Shown here: positions 1 through 7,454 of the stretch, piece by piece
How positions within the stretch are numbered: position 1 is the first letter of the stretch
Layout: every line of letters begins with the position of its first letter
Source of the DNA: JAYEHL01 sp041653935
GTDB taxonomy: Bacteria > Chloroflexota > Dehalococcoidia > E44-bin15
Direction of reading: 5' to 3'
Assembly: GCA_041653935.1 (NCBI GenBank)
Contig: JBAZEO010000001.1
Span: 620,001-684,000 of the forward strand
Length of the DNA stretch: 64,000 nt
Notes under the pieces: generated by a model
Seen by the model: only the letters and a program-made list of their open reading frames with translations
What the model was told of the DNA's origin: nothing
Database searches by the model: none
Program-made: the position numbers and the translations under genes

Positions 1-1
1 A

Positions 2-667
2 CTGGGAGTGGCGCCATTGCCGGCAATTCCGAATCAATCTGCTGCTAAAACGACAGCCGCTATAGTGAATGAGTTTTTGGGCAAAGCAAGGAAAGTTCTG
101 TCAGATGAGCGCCCGGCGAACATGGTGCTGCTGCGCGGCTTCGCCAAGTACCCGCCCGCAGTGCCGCCGATGTCCAAGGTTTTCAATCTCAAACCGGCGG
201 CCATCGCTATATACCCCATGTATCGCGGGCTGGCTAAAGTGGTAGGCATGGATATACTACAGGCGGGAAGCACAATAAAGGATGAATTCTCCACTGTAGT
301 CAAAAACTACGACAAATACGATTTTTTCTTCATCCACATAAAAGGCACAGACAGCGCCGGAGAGGACGGTGACTTCGCGCGCAAGGTCAGCGTTATCGAG
401 GAGGTGGATCGGGAACTGCCCATGCTCATCGATCTCAAACCCGATGTCATTGTCGTCACAGCCGATCACTCCACCCCGGCGTTGCTTAAGGGCCACAGCT
501 GGCACCCCGTGCCGTTCCTGCTGTGTTCGAAGTGGTGCCGCCGCGATGACGTTCAGGAGTTCTCCGAGAGCGCCTGCGTCCACGGAGCGCTGGGTGTATT
601 CCCCGCAACGGATATCATACCGCTGGCGCTGGCGAATGCGCTCAAGCTGGATAAATATGGAGCGTAG
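2..667 (+). CDS. apgM: 2,3-bisphosphoglycerate-independent phosphoglycerate mutase, archaeal type (5' end cut)
   Basis: The reading frame is open to the window edge, so only the C-terminal ~221 residues are present; the GTG at 8 is internal. The enzyme interconverts 3- and 2-phosphoglycerate in glycolysis/gluconeogenesis in the cytoplasm. It belongs to the alkaline-phosphatase metalloenzyme superfamily: the segment TADHSTPALLKGHSWHPVP near the end carries the D-H and H-x-x-H metal ligands, and an earlier stretch (KGTDSAGEDGDF) matches the ApgM H/D-rich loop. The ending with a VHG..GVFPATDIIPLAL pattern is typical of ApgM and unlike GpmI. It lies one base before tpiA, giving a glycolytic pair. 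Confidence 0.85.
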   Translation: MGVAPLPAIPNQSAAKTTAAIVNEFLGKARKVLSDERPANMVLLRGFAKYPPAVPPMSKVFNLKPAAIAIYPMYRGLAKVVGMDILQAGSTIKDEFSTVVKNYDKYDFFFIHIKGTDSAGEDGDFARKVSVIEEVDRELPMLIDLKPDVIVVTADHSTPALLKGHSWHPVPFLLCSKWCRRDDVQEFSESACVHGALGVFPATDIIPLALANALKLDKYGA

Positions 668-668
668 C

Positions 669-1427
669 ATGAGAAAGCTATTTATCGCGGGCAACTGGAA
701 GATGAACACCACGCTGATGGAGGCCGTCGACCTCGTGAATGAAATGAAAGAGCCGCTCGATCGTATCGATAACGTCGATAAGGTTGTCTGCCCCCCGTTC
801 ATCTCTATAGCTGTAATCTCCGAGATCCTCATGGATTCGTCCATCAAAGTGGGTGCGCAGAATATGTATTTCAAAGAGAAGGGCGCATTCACGGGTGAGA
901 TATCGCCGGCAATGTTAGTCGACATTTGCGAATACGTCATCATCGGGCATTCCGAGCGAAGGCAATATTTCAACGAGACAGATGAGACCGTTAATAAAAA
1001 GGTCAGGGCGGCGCTGGATGCAGAGCTGAAACCGATCATATGCGTCGGCGAGAACCTGGAGCAGAACCAGAGAAAAGAAACGGAAGAAATCGTAACAGGC
1101 CAGGTAAGGAAAGCCCTTGACGACATCAGCTATTCGCCCGCAATCGTAATCGCCTATGAGCCGATCTGGGCTATCGGCACGGGCAAAGCGTCCACGGGAA
1201 TAGATGCCAACACTACTATAAAAATTATCAGAAATACGATAGCCGACATATACAATGGCAGGGCAGCCCAGGATATGCGCATACTGTACGGAGGCAGCGT
1301 GACCGCCGCCAATATCGGCGAATTCATCAATCAACCCGAGATCGACGGCGGTCTGGTAGGCGGCGCCAGCCTCAAAGCGAAAGAATTCATCAGCATGGTG
1401 GAGCAGGCAGCATCGATCCGGAAATGA
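669..1427 (+). CDS. tpiA: triosephosphate isomerase
   Basis: Interconverts dihydroxyacetone phosphate and glyceraldehyde 3-phosphate. The 252-residue length is normal. Visible active-site residues: N9 and K11 in AGNWKMN, H94 in IIGHSERR, and the catalytic base E164 in AYEPIWAIGTG; the C-terminal YGGSV phosphate-binding loop is present. The frame continues far upstream, but the ATG at 669 is chosen because the product then begins MRKLFIAGNWKMN as in the whole family. It starts one base after apgM stops and its stop overlaps the miaA start by four bases (ATGA), so translation is probably coupled. Confidence 0.96.
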   Translation: MRKLFIAGNWKMNTTLMEAVDLVNEMKEPLDRIDNVDKVVCPPFISIAVISEILMDSSIKVGAQNMYFKEKGAFTGEISPAMLVDICEYVIIGHSERRQYFNETDETVNKKVRAALDAELKPIICVGENLEQNQRKETEEIVTGQVRKALDDISYSPAIVIAYEPIWAIGTGKASTGIDANTTIKIIRNTIADIYNGRAAQDMRILYGGSVTAANIGEFINQPEIDGGLVGGASLKAKEFISMVEQAASIRK

Positions 1428-2356
1428 GCCGCATCATAGCCATAGTAGGGCCCACCGCTACGGGCAAGAGCGCTCTGGCTGTCGGGCTGGCGTTGGCGCT
1501 CGGCGGCGAGATAGTGAGCGCGGACAGCCGTCAGGTATACAAATACATGGACATCGGCACCGCCAAGCCGAGCCGCGAAGACCGCACGAAAGTACCACAT
1601 CATATTATTGACATAACTACACCAAATGAAGATTTCACGCTCGCAACCTATCAAGAGCTGGCCTTTGAAGCGATAGCGGATATCCAGCGGAGGGGCAAGC
1701 TGGCTCTTCTGGTGGGAGGTAGCGGCCTGTACGTGCGGGCTGTGACCGGCGGCCTCAGTATCCCCAAGGTCGCCCCTGATCCTGAACTGAGACACAAGCT
1801 CGAAGAGAGGGCGGCGCAGGAAGGTTACCAATATCTATACAACGAACTGCAGAAAGCCGACCCGTCAGCCGCCGAGAAGATCGACCCGCGCAACGTACGC
1901 CGCGTGATACGCGCCCTGGAGGTTTGCCTTACCGCCGGCGTCCCTTTCTCACAGCTCCAACAATCATCACCCAAAATATCAACACTGATAACAGGCCTAA
2001 CCACATCGAGGGACGACCTGTACCGCAGAATTGACTCAAGGGTCGATCAAATGATAGAGCGCGGGCTGGTCGATGAGGTTAAAGGATTACTCGACCGCGG
2101 CTACTCGCCGGAGCTGCCCGCGATGTCGGGTCTCGGCTACAAACAGATCATCAGCCATCTCAAAGGAGGTACAAGCCTTGAGGAAGCGATACAACGTATC
2201 AAGTTTGAGACGCACCGTTTTGCACGCAACCAGTACGCATGGTTCCGGCCCAAAGACGAGCACATACACTGGTTCGATATAAGAGAGGCCCCACTGGAAC
2301 CGATCCTCAGTCTTATAGTACAATTTACGAGCAGCAGGGGCGATAACTTAACATAA
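1424..2356 (+). CDS. miaA: tRNA dimethylallyltransferase
   Basis: Transfers a dimethylallyl group to N6 of A37 in tRNAs reading UNN codons, stabilising codon pairing. The 310-residue product has the P-loop GPTATGKS (residues 9-16), the SADSRQVYKYMDIGTAKP segment that holds the catalytic Asp and tRNA-binding loop, GGSGLYVRA in the DMAPP site, and the C-terminal region FARNQYAWFR. It overlaps tpiA by four bases and is followed by hflX after eight bases; miaA next to hflX is a widespread arrangement (hfq is not present between them here). Confidence 0.96.
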   Translation: MSRIIAIVGPTATGKSALAVGLALALGGEIVSADSRQVYKYMDIGTAKPSREDRTKVPHHIIDITTPNEDFTLATYQELAFEAIADIQRRGKLALLVGGSGLYVRAVTGGLSIPKVAPDPELRHKLEERAAQEGYQYLYNELQKADPSAAEKIDPRNVRRVIRALEVCLTAGVPFSQLQQSSPKISTLITGLTTSRDDLYRRIDSRVDQMIERGLVDEVKGLLDRGYSPELPAMSGLGYKQIISHLKGGTSLEEAIQRIKFETHRFARNQYAWFRPKDEHIHWFDIREAPLEPILSLIVQFTSSRGDNLT

Positions 2357-2364
2357 GGTGGGAA

Positions 2365-3564
2365 ATGTCTAAAAAATCGCGTACATACGATACAGACCCG
2401 CCAAATGCGAAGAGGCAGCTTCATTCGACGCGACCATCGATAGAGAAAGCATTCCTCGTAGGCGTAGAGATCAAAGGCAGCGCAGTGAAGTGGTCGGCTG
2501 AAGACTCCATCGAAGAGCTGGCGCAGCTGGCACAAACGGCTGGCGCAAAGGTGGAAGGCGCGATCATCCAGCACGTGCAAAGACTGAACCACGCGTACTA
2601 CATGGGCCAGGGTAAGGTAGAAGAGCTTGCTGCAATGCGCGATGAGGTCGGATATAACCTCGTTATCTTCGACGACGAGCTTTCGCCATTACAGCAGCGT
2701 AACCTTGAAGATGCACTCGAGGTGAAAATAATCGACCGCACAGCCCTGATACTCGATATCTTTGCCAAACGTGCACAAACACGCGAGGGCCGCCTGCAGG
2801 TGGAGCTGGCACAACTTCAGTATCTGCTACCGCGATTGGTTGGACAGTGGAGCCACCTGGAACGCCTCGGCGGCGGCATCGGCACCAGGGGTCCCGGCGA
2901 GTCGCAGCTGGAGACGGACCGAAGGATCATCAAGCACAAGATTATGCGCCTGCAGGACGAAATCGAAGGCATAAGGAAACACCGTGCACTTTATCGCAGG
3001 CAACGCACAACACGCGCCATACCGGTTGTATCCATAGTCGGCTATACCAACTCAGGAAAAAGCACTCTTATGAACGCGCTTAGCAAAGCCAGCGTTCTTG
3101 TTGAGGATAAACTATTCGCCACCCTCGATCCCACCACAAGGAAAATCACGCTGCCGAATCAGCAGGAGATACTCTTGACCGACACTGTGGGATTTATTCA
3201 AAAGCTGCCTACAATGCTGGTGGCCGCATTCAGGGCCACACTGGAGGAATTGAACGAAGCCGACCTTCTGCTGCATGTAATAGACATCACGCATAGAAAC
3301 GCAGCCGAGCAGAGCGCAACAGTTGAGCAGATACTTCAGGAACTCAAACTGGATAACAAACCGAGGATCGAAGTCCTCAATAAGCTCGACCTGGCGGTGC
3401 CCGACGAAAATGAAATGGGGGAATTCATTTCAAAAAATTCCGCCGGGGAAAAAGATTCCGTCCTGATTTCTGCGGCCAAAAAATGGGGGCTGAAAGCACT
3501 TCTGGAAAAGATCGCTTTTGTACTCTCGGAAAGTGGTTCGCACAATAGAGGTTATGTCGAATAA
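2365..3564 (+). CDS. hflX: ribosome-associated GTPase HflX
   Basis: HflX binds the 50S subunit and splits stalled ribosomes. The 399-residue product has the N-terminal HflX domain (about 30-220) with the GQGK and DDELSPLQQRNLE signature and the long helical linker containing GGIGTRGPGESQLE. The G domain starts near G226 with GYTNSGKST (G1), followed by DTVGFIQKLP (G3) and NKLD (G4). The ATG is preceded by GGTGGGA. It closes the tpiA-miaA-hflX run; no clear terminator hairpin was seen after it. Short C-terminal extension only. Confidence 0.95.
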   Translation: MSKKSRTYDTDPPNAKRQLHSTRPSIEKAFLVGVEIKGSAVKWSAEDSIEELAQLAQTAGAKVEGAIIQHVQRLNHAYYMGQGKVEELAAMRDEVGYNLVIFDDELSPLQQRNLEDALEVKIIDRTALILDIFAKRAQTREGRLQVELAQLQYLLPRLVGQWSHLERLGGGIGTRGPGESQLETDRRIIKHKIMRLQDEIEGIRKHRALYRRQRTTRAIPVVSIVGYTNSGKSTLMNALSKASVLVEDKLFATLDPTTRKITLPNQQEILLTDTVGFIQKLPTMLVAAFRATLEELNEADLLLHVIDITHRNAAEQSATVEQILQELKLDNKPRIEVLNKLDLAVPDENEMGEFISKNSAGEKDSVLISAAKKWGLKALLEKIAFVLSESGSHNRGYVE

Positions 3565-3685
3565 GGCACACTGAGAAGGGGTTGTGTTGACATAATGCTT
3601 GACTATTTATCTATAAGGGACTGTATATCGACAATGTTTTCAGGCTTCGCCTAGAGCCACCACAACCACACCACAATCGCTATTA

Positions 3686-3838
3686 TTACTTCTGACCACC
3701 CACTGCTTTAGCGATCTTCACCATGGCACACTCGCCGTGAGTCCACCACGCACATCTCTCCTCCCTGCACAACCCCGGTGTCCCATCTTCTCTGACCGGT
3801 GCTATCGGGCATGTCTTTTTAATTTCTGGTGCGCCCAT
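3686..3838 (-). CDS. small Cys-containing protein of unknown function (50 aa)
   Basis: This short gene fills most of the 426-base gap between hflX and ctpA. The minus strand has a strong GGGGGAGG ribosome site about seven bases before ATG. The product begins MGAPEIKKTCPIAP and contains four cysteines (C10, C24, C29, C37) with a CREERCAWW segment, followed by a Lys-rich end and a TAA stop. The pattern CPx..C..(K/E)xxCAWW..xxC resembles small conserved proteins I have seen in metagenomes and in environmental Chloroflexi, probably metal-binding; this is memory of a pattern, not a search. Function unknown. Remaining gap sequence (3565-3685) shows only AT-rich promoter-like words. Confidence 0.7.
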   Translation of the reverse strand: MGAPEIKKTCPIAPVREDGTPGLCREERCAWWTHGECAMVKIAKAVGGQK

Positions 3839-3930
3839 GATGTGCCTCCCCCTTTTTATGGCCTATTTGAATTAATGGGTATGAAATAGGCGCTTATATT
3901 ATTATTGTTTATCTATTATACTACAAATCA

Positions 3931-3959
3931 TTGCTGTTATATGATACTGAGTTTATAAT
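3931..3959 (+). promoter_or_regulatory. sigma70-type promoter for ctpA
   Basis: TTGCTG (3931-3936), 17-base spacer, TATAAT (3954-3959). The predicted transcript start near 3966 leaves a short leader before the ATG at 3991. It also rules out the upstream in-frame start at 3931, which lies inside the promoter. Confidence 0.6.
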
Positions 3960-3990
3960 TGTACAGCATCAATCGCGAACAGGAAACAGA

Positions 3991-5160
3991 ATGAAATTAA
4001 ACCGAAGCATACCGACCATAGCCCTCGCAATCCTTATCGCACTGTCTTTTATTGCCGGTTTCGCTTATTCTTCACTCATATCGCCGAATAGTGGTGATTT
4101 GCCTGAGGAATTCGATCCCTTGATAGAGGTATGGACTCTCCTTGAACAGAATTATGTCAATCAGAGCGCACTCGACGCCGAGGAACTGGCGCAGGGCGCC
4201 ATAGATGGTATGCTTAATGCCCTGGATGATCCATACACAGCATATTACTATGACTATGAAGAATTCTATGATTATCTCGAAGGCTCATTCGAGGGCATCG
4301 GAGCTTATGTCTCTAAAGATGATGGGCCGTTAACCATCATATCCCCTATCGCGGGAAGCCCTGCAGAACAGGCTGGAATCAAAGCAGGAGATATAATACT
4401 CGAGATTGACGGCGAACCTACCGATGATCTTACAGTAACCGAAGCAGTATTAAAGATAAGAGGACCCAAAGGGACCACCGTAACACTTCTTATCCAGCAT
4501 GATAGTGAAAGCGACCCCGTTGAAATGCAGATTGTGCGCGACGAGATCACAGAACCCAGTGTTGATTATGAATCCTTGCCTGATAACATCGGATACATAC
4601 AAATAACGCAGTTTGCCAGCAGCACTGTTGCTGATTTTCAGGCAGCATTGACCGATATAATAGATTATGGCAGCAATGGGCTCATTCTCGACTTGAGAGG
4701 CAATCCCGGCGGTTTTCTGGACGTTGTCGCTGATATAGCCGATGAGTTTCTTGATAGCGGTATCATCCTCTACGTGGCCAATGATAACCTGGAAATCTTC
4801 GAGGAATACCCTGCAGAATCAGGTGGGATAGCTACTGATATCCCTCTCGCCGTGCTTGTCGACGGAGGCAGCGCCAGCGGCAGCGAGGTCCTCGCCGGCG
4901 CGCTGCAGGATTACGGGCGTGCTGCGATCATCGGCACACAGACATTCGGAAAAGGCAGCGTCAATCAGCCGAGAGAGCTCGCCGACGGTTCCGCCCTATA
5001 CCTGACTACAGCCCGATGGCTTACTCCTGATAAGCATTTGATAGAAGGAATCGGTATTACGCCGGACTATGAAGTGGAATTCAGCGAAGAAGACTGGGAT
5101 AACGGCATCGACAACCAGCTTGATTATGCGGTCGAATATCTGAAATCATTGATGCAATGA
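3991..5160 (+). CDS. ctpA: C-terminal processing peptidase, S41 family
   Basis: Exported serine protease that trims or degrades envelope proteins from their C termini. Domain order in 389 residues: N-terminal membrane anchor/signal (about 9-28), helical region, PDZ domain (about 90-165, with GSPAEQAGIKAGDIIL), then the S41 catalytic domain. The catalytic dyad is S296 in DGGSASGSE and K321 in TFGKGS, 25 residues apart as in the family. The ATG at 3991 follows AGGAAAC and gives a product that starts directly with the signal segment. Single-gene unit with its own promoter, divergent from the small Cys gene. Confidence 0.93.
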   Translation: MKLNRSIPTIALAILIALSFIAGFAYSSLISPNSGDLPEEFDPLIEVWTLLEQNYVNQSALDAEELAQGAIDGMLNALDDPYTAYYYDYEEFYDYLEGSFEGIGAYVSKDDGPLTIISPIAGSPAEQAGIKAGDIILEIDGEPTDDLTVTEAVLKIRGPKGTTVTLLIQHDSESDPVEMQIVRDEITEPSVDYESLPDNIGYIQITQFASSTVADFQAALTDIIDYGSNGLILDLRGNPGGFLDVVADIADEFLDSGIILYVANDNLEIFEEYPAESGGIATDIPLAVLVDGGSASGSEVLAGALQDYGRAAIIGTQTFGKGSVNQPRELADGSALYLTTARWLTPDKHLIEGIGITPDYEVEFSEEDWDNGIDNQLDYAVEYLKSLMQ

Positions 5161-5204
5161 TACCGCACCCGACCGAGTCCTCTTTCGTCGCCAGCCCTCG
5201 ATCA

Positions 5205-5233
5205 TTGTCGCTATTTACAGTAAGTGTTAAAAT
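5205..5233 (+). promoter_or_regulatory. promoter for smpB
   Basis: TTGTCG (5205-5210), 17-base spacer, TAAAAT (5228-5233). The expected transcript start, six to seven bases past the -10, falls on the smpB ATG itself at 5239, suggesting a leaderless mRNA; no Shine-Dalgarno sequence is visible. Confidence 0.5.
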
Positions 5234-5238
5234 AGATT

Positions 5239-5688
5239 ATGAAGCTGATAGCCAATAACCGCAAAGCTTACCACGATTACATCATCCTTGAAAGCTTCGA
5301 GGCCGGCATTGTCTTGACCGGAACCGAGATAAAATCCATCCGGGCGGGGCGGGTCAACTTAAAAGAAGGATACGCCAGAGCCGACGGCGGCGAGTTGTGG
5401 CTATACAATGTACATATTTCAAAGTACGATCCGGGCAGCAGATACAATCACGAGCCCACGCGCACCAGGAAGCTGCTGCTCCATCGCAACCAGATAAACG
5501 ACCTGGCCGGAAAGGCCTCCCAGAAGGGGTTCACGTTAGTTCCGTTAAAGCTGTACCTTAACAAAAAAGGAATCGCAAAGGTGGATATCGGCCTGGCCAG
5601 GGGCAAGAAGGTCTATGACAAGCGTGAGACCATGAGCCAGCGCCAGGCTGATCGCGAGATGGAACGCGCCATCAAGACGAACAAATAA
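5239..5688 (+). CDS. smpB: SsrA-binding protein SmpB
   Basis: Binds the tRNA-like end of tmRNA and takes part in trans-translation, which frees ribosomes stalled on broken mRNAs. The 149-residue product has the OB-fold core with IVLTGTEIKSIRAG, the GYARADGGELWLYNVHIS segment, and the basic C-terminal tail (KKVYDKRETMSQRQADREM) that enters the decoding centre. The tmRNA gene follows 23 bases downstream, so effector RNA and partner protein are encoded together. No ribosome-binding site is seen; see the promoter at 5205. Confidence 0.96.
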   Translation: MKLIANNRKAYHDYIILESFEAGIVLTGTEIKSIRAGRVNLKEGYARADGGELWLYNVHISKYDPGSRYNHEPTRTRKLLLHRNQINDLAGKASQKGFTLVPLKLYLNKKGIAKVDIGLARGKKVYDKRETMSQRQADREMERAIKTNK

Positions 5689-5711
5689 AAATAATTGCGA
5701 TTCCAAATACC

Positions 5712-6059
5712 GGGGACGAGTGGCTTCGACAGAGTCGGAGTGCTCTAGGATTGCAGGCCGAGCTGCCATTACCTCGTAAAACTGGTGGCAAAAAAGTAAC
5801 TGATAAAGAATTCGTCTACGCAAGTTAAGCGCTGACACACCACCTGACTCTCACCCGGCGGACGAGGGCTGGTGACGATTAGCCGGGCTGCGGCGAGCGC
5901 AACGCCGATAGCGTCCGCCAAAGTAAAAATTCGGCTGGTTTGGGTATGCGCGGCCGACAGTGCATGCTCAGGCGAGAAAATAATCGCCGGATAAGCTTGT
6001 AGTATATCCTGAGTTTGCCTTCTCTGGACGGGGAGTTCGACCCTCCCCCGTCTCCACCA
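5712..6059 (+). ncRNA. ssrA: transfer-messenger RNA (tmRNA)
   Basis: The 5' end GGGGACG pairs with CGTCTCC just before a genomically encoded ACCA at 6056-6059 (seven pairs, one G-U), and GTGGCTTCGACAGAG near the start plus the TTCGACCCTCCCC T-arm near the end are the standard tmRNA landmarks. Length about 348. The tag frame most consistent with the sequence runs from about 5784 and ends with codons for K-E-F-V-Y-A-S then TAA at 5826-5828. The exact resume codon (probably GGC or GCA-like) is inferred. A terminator follows at once. Confidence 0.93.
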
Positions 6060-6067
6060 AACAATTC

Positions 6068-6104
6068 GAGCCTCTGGTTTGGCGAAAATCAGGGGCTCTT
6101 TTTA
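6068..6104 (+). terminator. rho-independent terminator of ssrA
   Basis: Stem of 13 pairs between GAGCCTCTGGTTT and AAATCAGGGGCTC (two G-U pairs), short loop GGCGA, then a run of T. It starts eight bases after the tmRNA ACCA end. Confidence 0.85.
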
Positions 6105-6172
6105 TTGCCGACACTAATAATACTCGCCTATTCAAATAGACCGTTAAAATCAAATAAAACACCAGTTAAGTA

Positions 6173-6200
6173 TTGACTTTATTAATTTTTTCTGTATAAT
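6173..6200 (+). promoter_or_regulatory. strong sigma70-type promoter of the DUF2089 operon
   Basis: TTGACT (6173-6178), 16-base AT-rich spacer, perfect TATAAT (6195-6200). Predicted leader of about 44 bases before the ATG at 6251. One of the best promoter matches in the window. Confidence 0.75.
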
Positions 6201-6250
6201 ATATTAAAAAGGTTAATTATCTACTTAATAAATATTAATGGCGGTGAAAA

Positions 6251-6616
6251 ATGGCTCAAGACTGGCAGAAGCTGACAAAAATGACACAGGGCAAACCGAT
6301 AACTGTGGAACGCATCCGTCTGGTAGACAGCGACATCGCCATTGAGGGCAGCTTTACGCTCCCGCCTCTGGCCAATCTTTCGTCAGAGGACCAGGTTTTC
6401 GTGATGGCCTTTGTCCGCTGTCACGGCTCTATCAAGGATATGGAAGAAATGTTCGGCATAAGCTATCCCACCGTGAAAAACCGGATTAACCGCATCGCCC
6501 AACAGCTTGAGCTCATCGAGATAGTAGTAGATGTATCGCCCACCGAAGAAGTGATCGGCGAGCTCGAAAGCGGAAAAATTTCGCCCGATGAGGCAATAAG
6601 GAGGTTATCGAAATGA
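6251..6616 (+). CDS. DUF2089 family DNA-binding protein
   Basis: A 121-residue likely regulator. Residues about 42-88 form a helix-turn-helix of the DUF2089 type (LSSEDQVFVMAFVRCHGSIK... GISYPTVKNRI), and the last ~20 residues (LESGKISPDEAIRRL) match the short helical hairpin seen in SHOCT-like proteins. The N-terminal zinc ribbon found in many DUF2089 proteins is absent: there are no CxxC pairs. It is the first gene of a three-gene operon and overlaps the next gene by four bases. Target and signal unknown; autoregulation of the operon promoter would be the simplest idea, but no operator is visible. Confidence 0.75.
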   Translation: MAQDWQKLTKMTQGKPITVERIRLVDSDIAIEGSFTLPPLANLSSEDQVFVMAFVRCHGSIKDMEEMFGISYPTVKNRINRIAQQLELIEIVVDVSPTEEVIGELESGKISPDEAIRRLSK

Positions 6617-6891
6617 ATCGACCGCCAGCCTGGATAAAGATCAAAATTCAAGGAGAGCGCGGAGGATTCAGACTGTGGCTGCCGCTCTTTCTGCTGCTGC
6701 CGCTGGCGCTGGTAGTTACGATCATCCTCTCGCCGCTGATACTGATCGCCGTGCTTATTCTCTGGCCCAGCGGGTGGGGAAAGTGGGCGCTATCTGTCCT
6801 GAGGGCTGCCTACAATGTATTCTGCTCAATGCGCGGCCTCAAGGTCGACATTCAGAGCCGCCGCGAAACCGTTTATATCTCTATTCAATAA
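6613..6891 (+). CDS. small membrane protein
   Basis: 92 residues. A charged N terminus (about 1-20) is followed by one long or two closely spaced hydrophobic segments (about 21-52), then a soluble tail ending in RRETVYISIQ. ATG overlaps the stop of the DUF2089 gene (ATGA), and the next gene begins 23 bases on, so it belongs to the operon. Small membrane proteins next to DUF2089/SHOCT-like genes recur in bacteria; function unknown. It could receive an envelope signal for the DNA-binding protein, but that is only inferred from position. Confidence 0.65.
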   Translation: MNRPPAWIKIKIQGERGGFRLWLPLFLLLPLALVVTIILSPLILIAVLILWPSGWGKWALSVLRAAYNVFCSMRGLKVDIQSRRETVYISIQ

Positions 6892-6914
6892 TTAATAAAG
6901 AGGAGGACACTGCA

Positions 6915-7358
6915 ATGTCTGAGAACAGAAAGAAGATTTTAGAGATGCTGGACGAGAAAAAGATAAGCGTTGATGATGCCTATCGCCTGCTCAACACAAT
7001 CGATTCTGCCGAGACCAGCCGGGAAGGCACATCGAAGACGGGAACGGCGACTAAGTCTAAGCCCAAATATCTGCGAGTAACCATAATTCCCGACCCCGAT
7101 CACGAACACAGCCAGGATGTCGATCGTGTCAACGTGCGCGTGCCCATGTCGCTGATACGTTCCGGCATCAAGCTGACCTCACTTATACCGACAGAGGCCA
7201 GAGATAAAGTAGATGGGGCTTTAAAGGAAAAGGGCATCGACTTCAACACGCGCAACATGAAGCCTGAAGACATCGAGGAGCTTATCGAGTCTTTAAGCGA
7301 GCTTGAAGTGGACATAATAAGCAGCAAGGGGGAGAAGGTAAGGGTATTTGTCGAATAG
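6915..7358 (+). CDS. SHOCT-like domain protein
   Basis: 147 residues. The start at 6915 is fixed by AGGAGG at 6900-6906 (the frame is open further upstream). The N-terminal KKILEMLDEKKISVDDAYRLL is a SHOCT-like helical hairpin, similar to the C-terminal hairpin of the DUF2089 protein two genes earlier. A Ser/Thr/Lys linker follows, then a domain with RVNVRVPMSLIRSGIKLTSLIP and a paired DIEELIESLSELEVDIISSKGEKVRVFVE end, resembling proteins often annotated as adhesin/bactofilin-like or DUF4097-neighbour regulators. Exact function unknown. Last gene of the operon, followed by a strong terminator. Confidence 0.65.
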   Translation: MSENRKKILEMLDEKKISVDDAYRLLNTIDSAETSREGTSKTGTATKSKPKYLRVTIIPDPDHEHSQDVDRVNVRVPMSLIRSGIKLTSLIPTEARDKVDGALKEKGIDFNTRNMKPEDIEELIESLSELEVDIISSKGEKVRVFVE

Positions 7359-7377
7359 AGAGCAATGAGACACCACT

Positions 7378-7389
7378 GTCTCCACCAAA
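7378..7389 (+). repeat. second copy of the tmRNA 3' end (12-base direct repeat)
   Basis: GTCTCCACCAAA at 7378-7389 is identical to 6050-6061, which covers the tmRNA 3' acceptor strand and CCA. In both places the repeat is followed within 8-10 bases by a terminator whose stem begins GAGCCTCTG. The two copies bracket the DUF2089 operon. tmRNA 3' ends are well-known integration sites, so this may be the trace of an old insertion. Confidence 0.5.
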
Positions 7390-7396
7390 AATAATT

Positions 7397-7435
7397 AGAG
7401 CCTCTGATATTATGTAAACCAGAGGCTCTTTTTTT
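7397..7435 (+). terminator. rho-independent terminator of the DUF2089 operon
   Basis: Perfect 10-pair stem AGAGCCTCTG / CAGAGGCTCT with a 13-base loop and eight T. The complementary strand also has a short A/T run, so it may serve the convergent redox operon as well. Confidence 0.85.
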
Positions 7436-7454
7436 AGGATATTAAATCGTCTCT

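Noticed and set aside
3587..3630. Promoter-like words (TTGACA, TTGACT, TATATC) after hflX, possibly a small RNA
   Set aside because: Spacings are 19 bases or more, no terminator follows, and the transcript would run against the small Cys gene. Not enough support.
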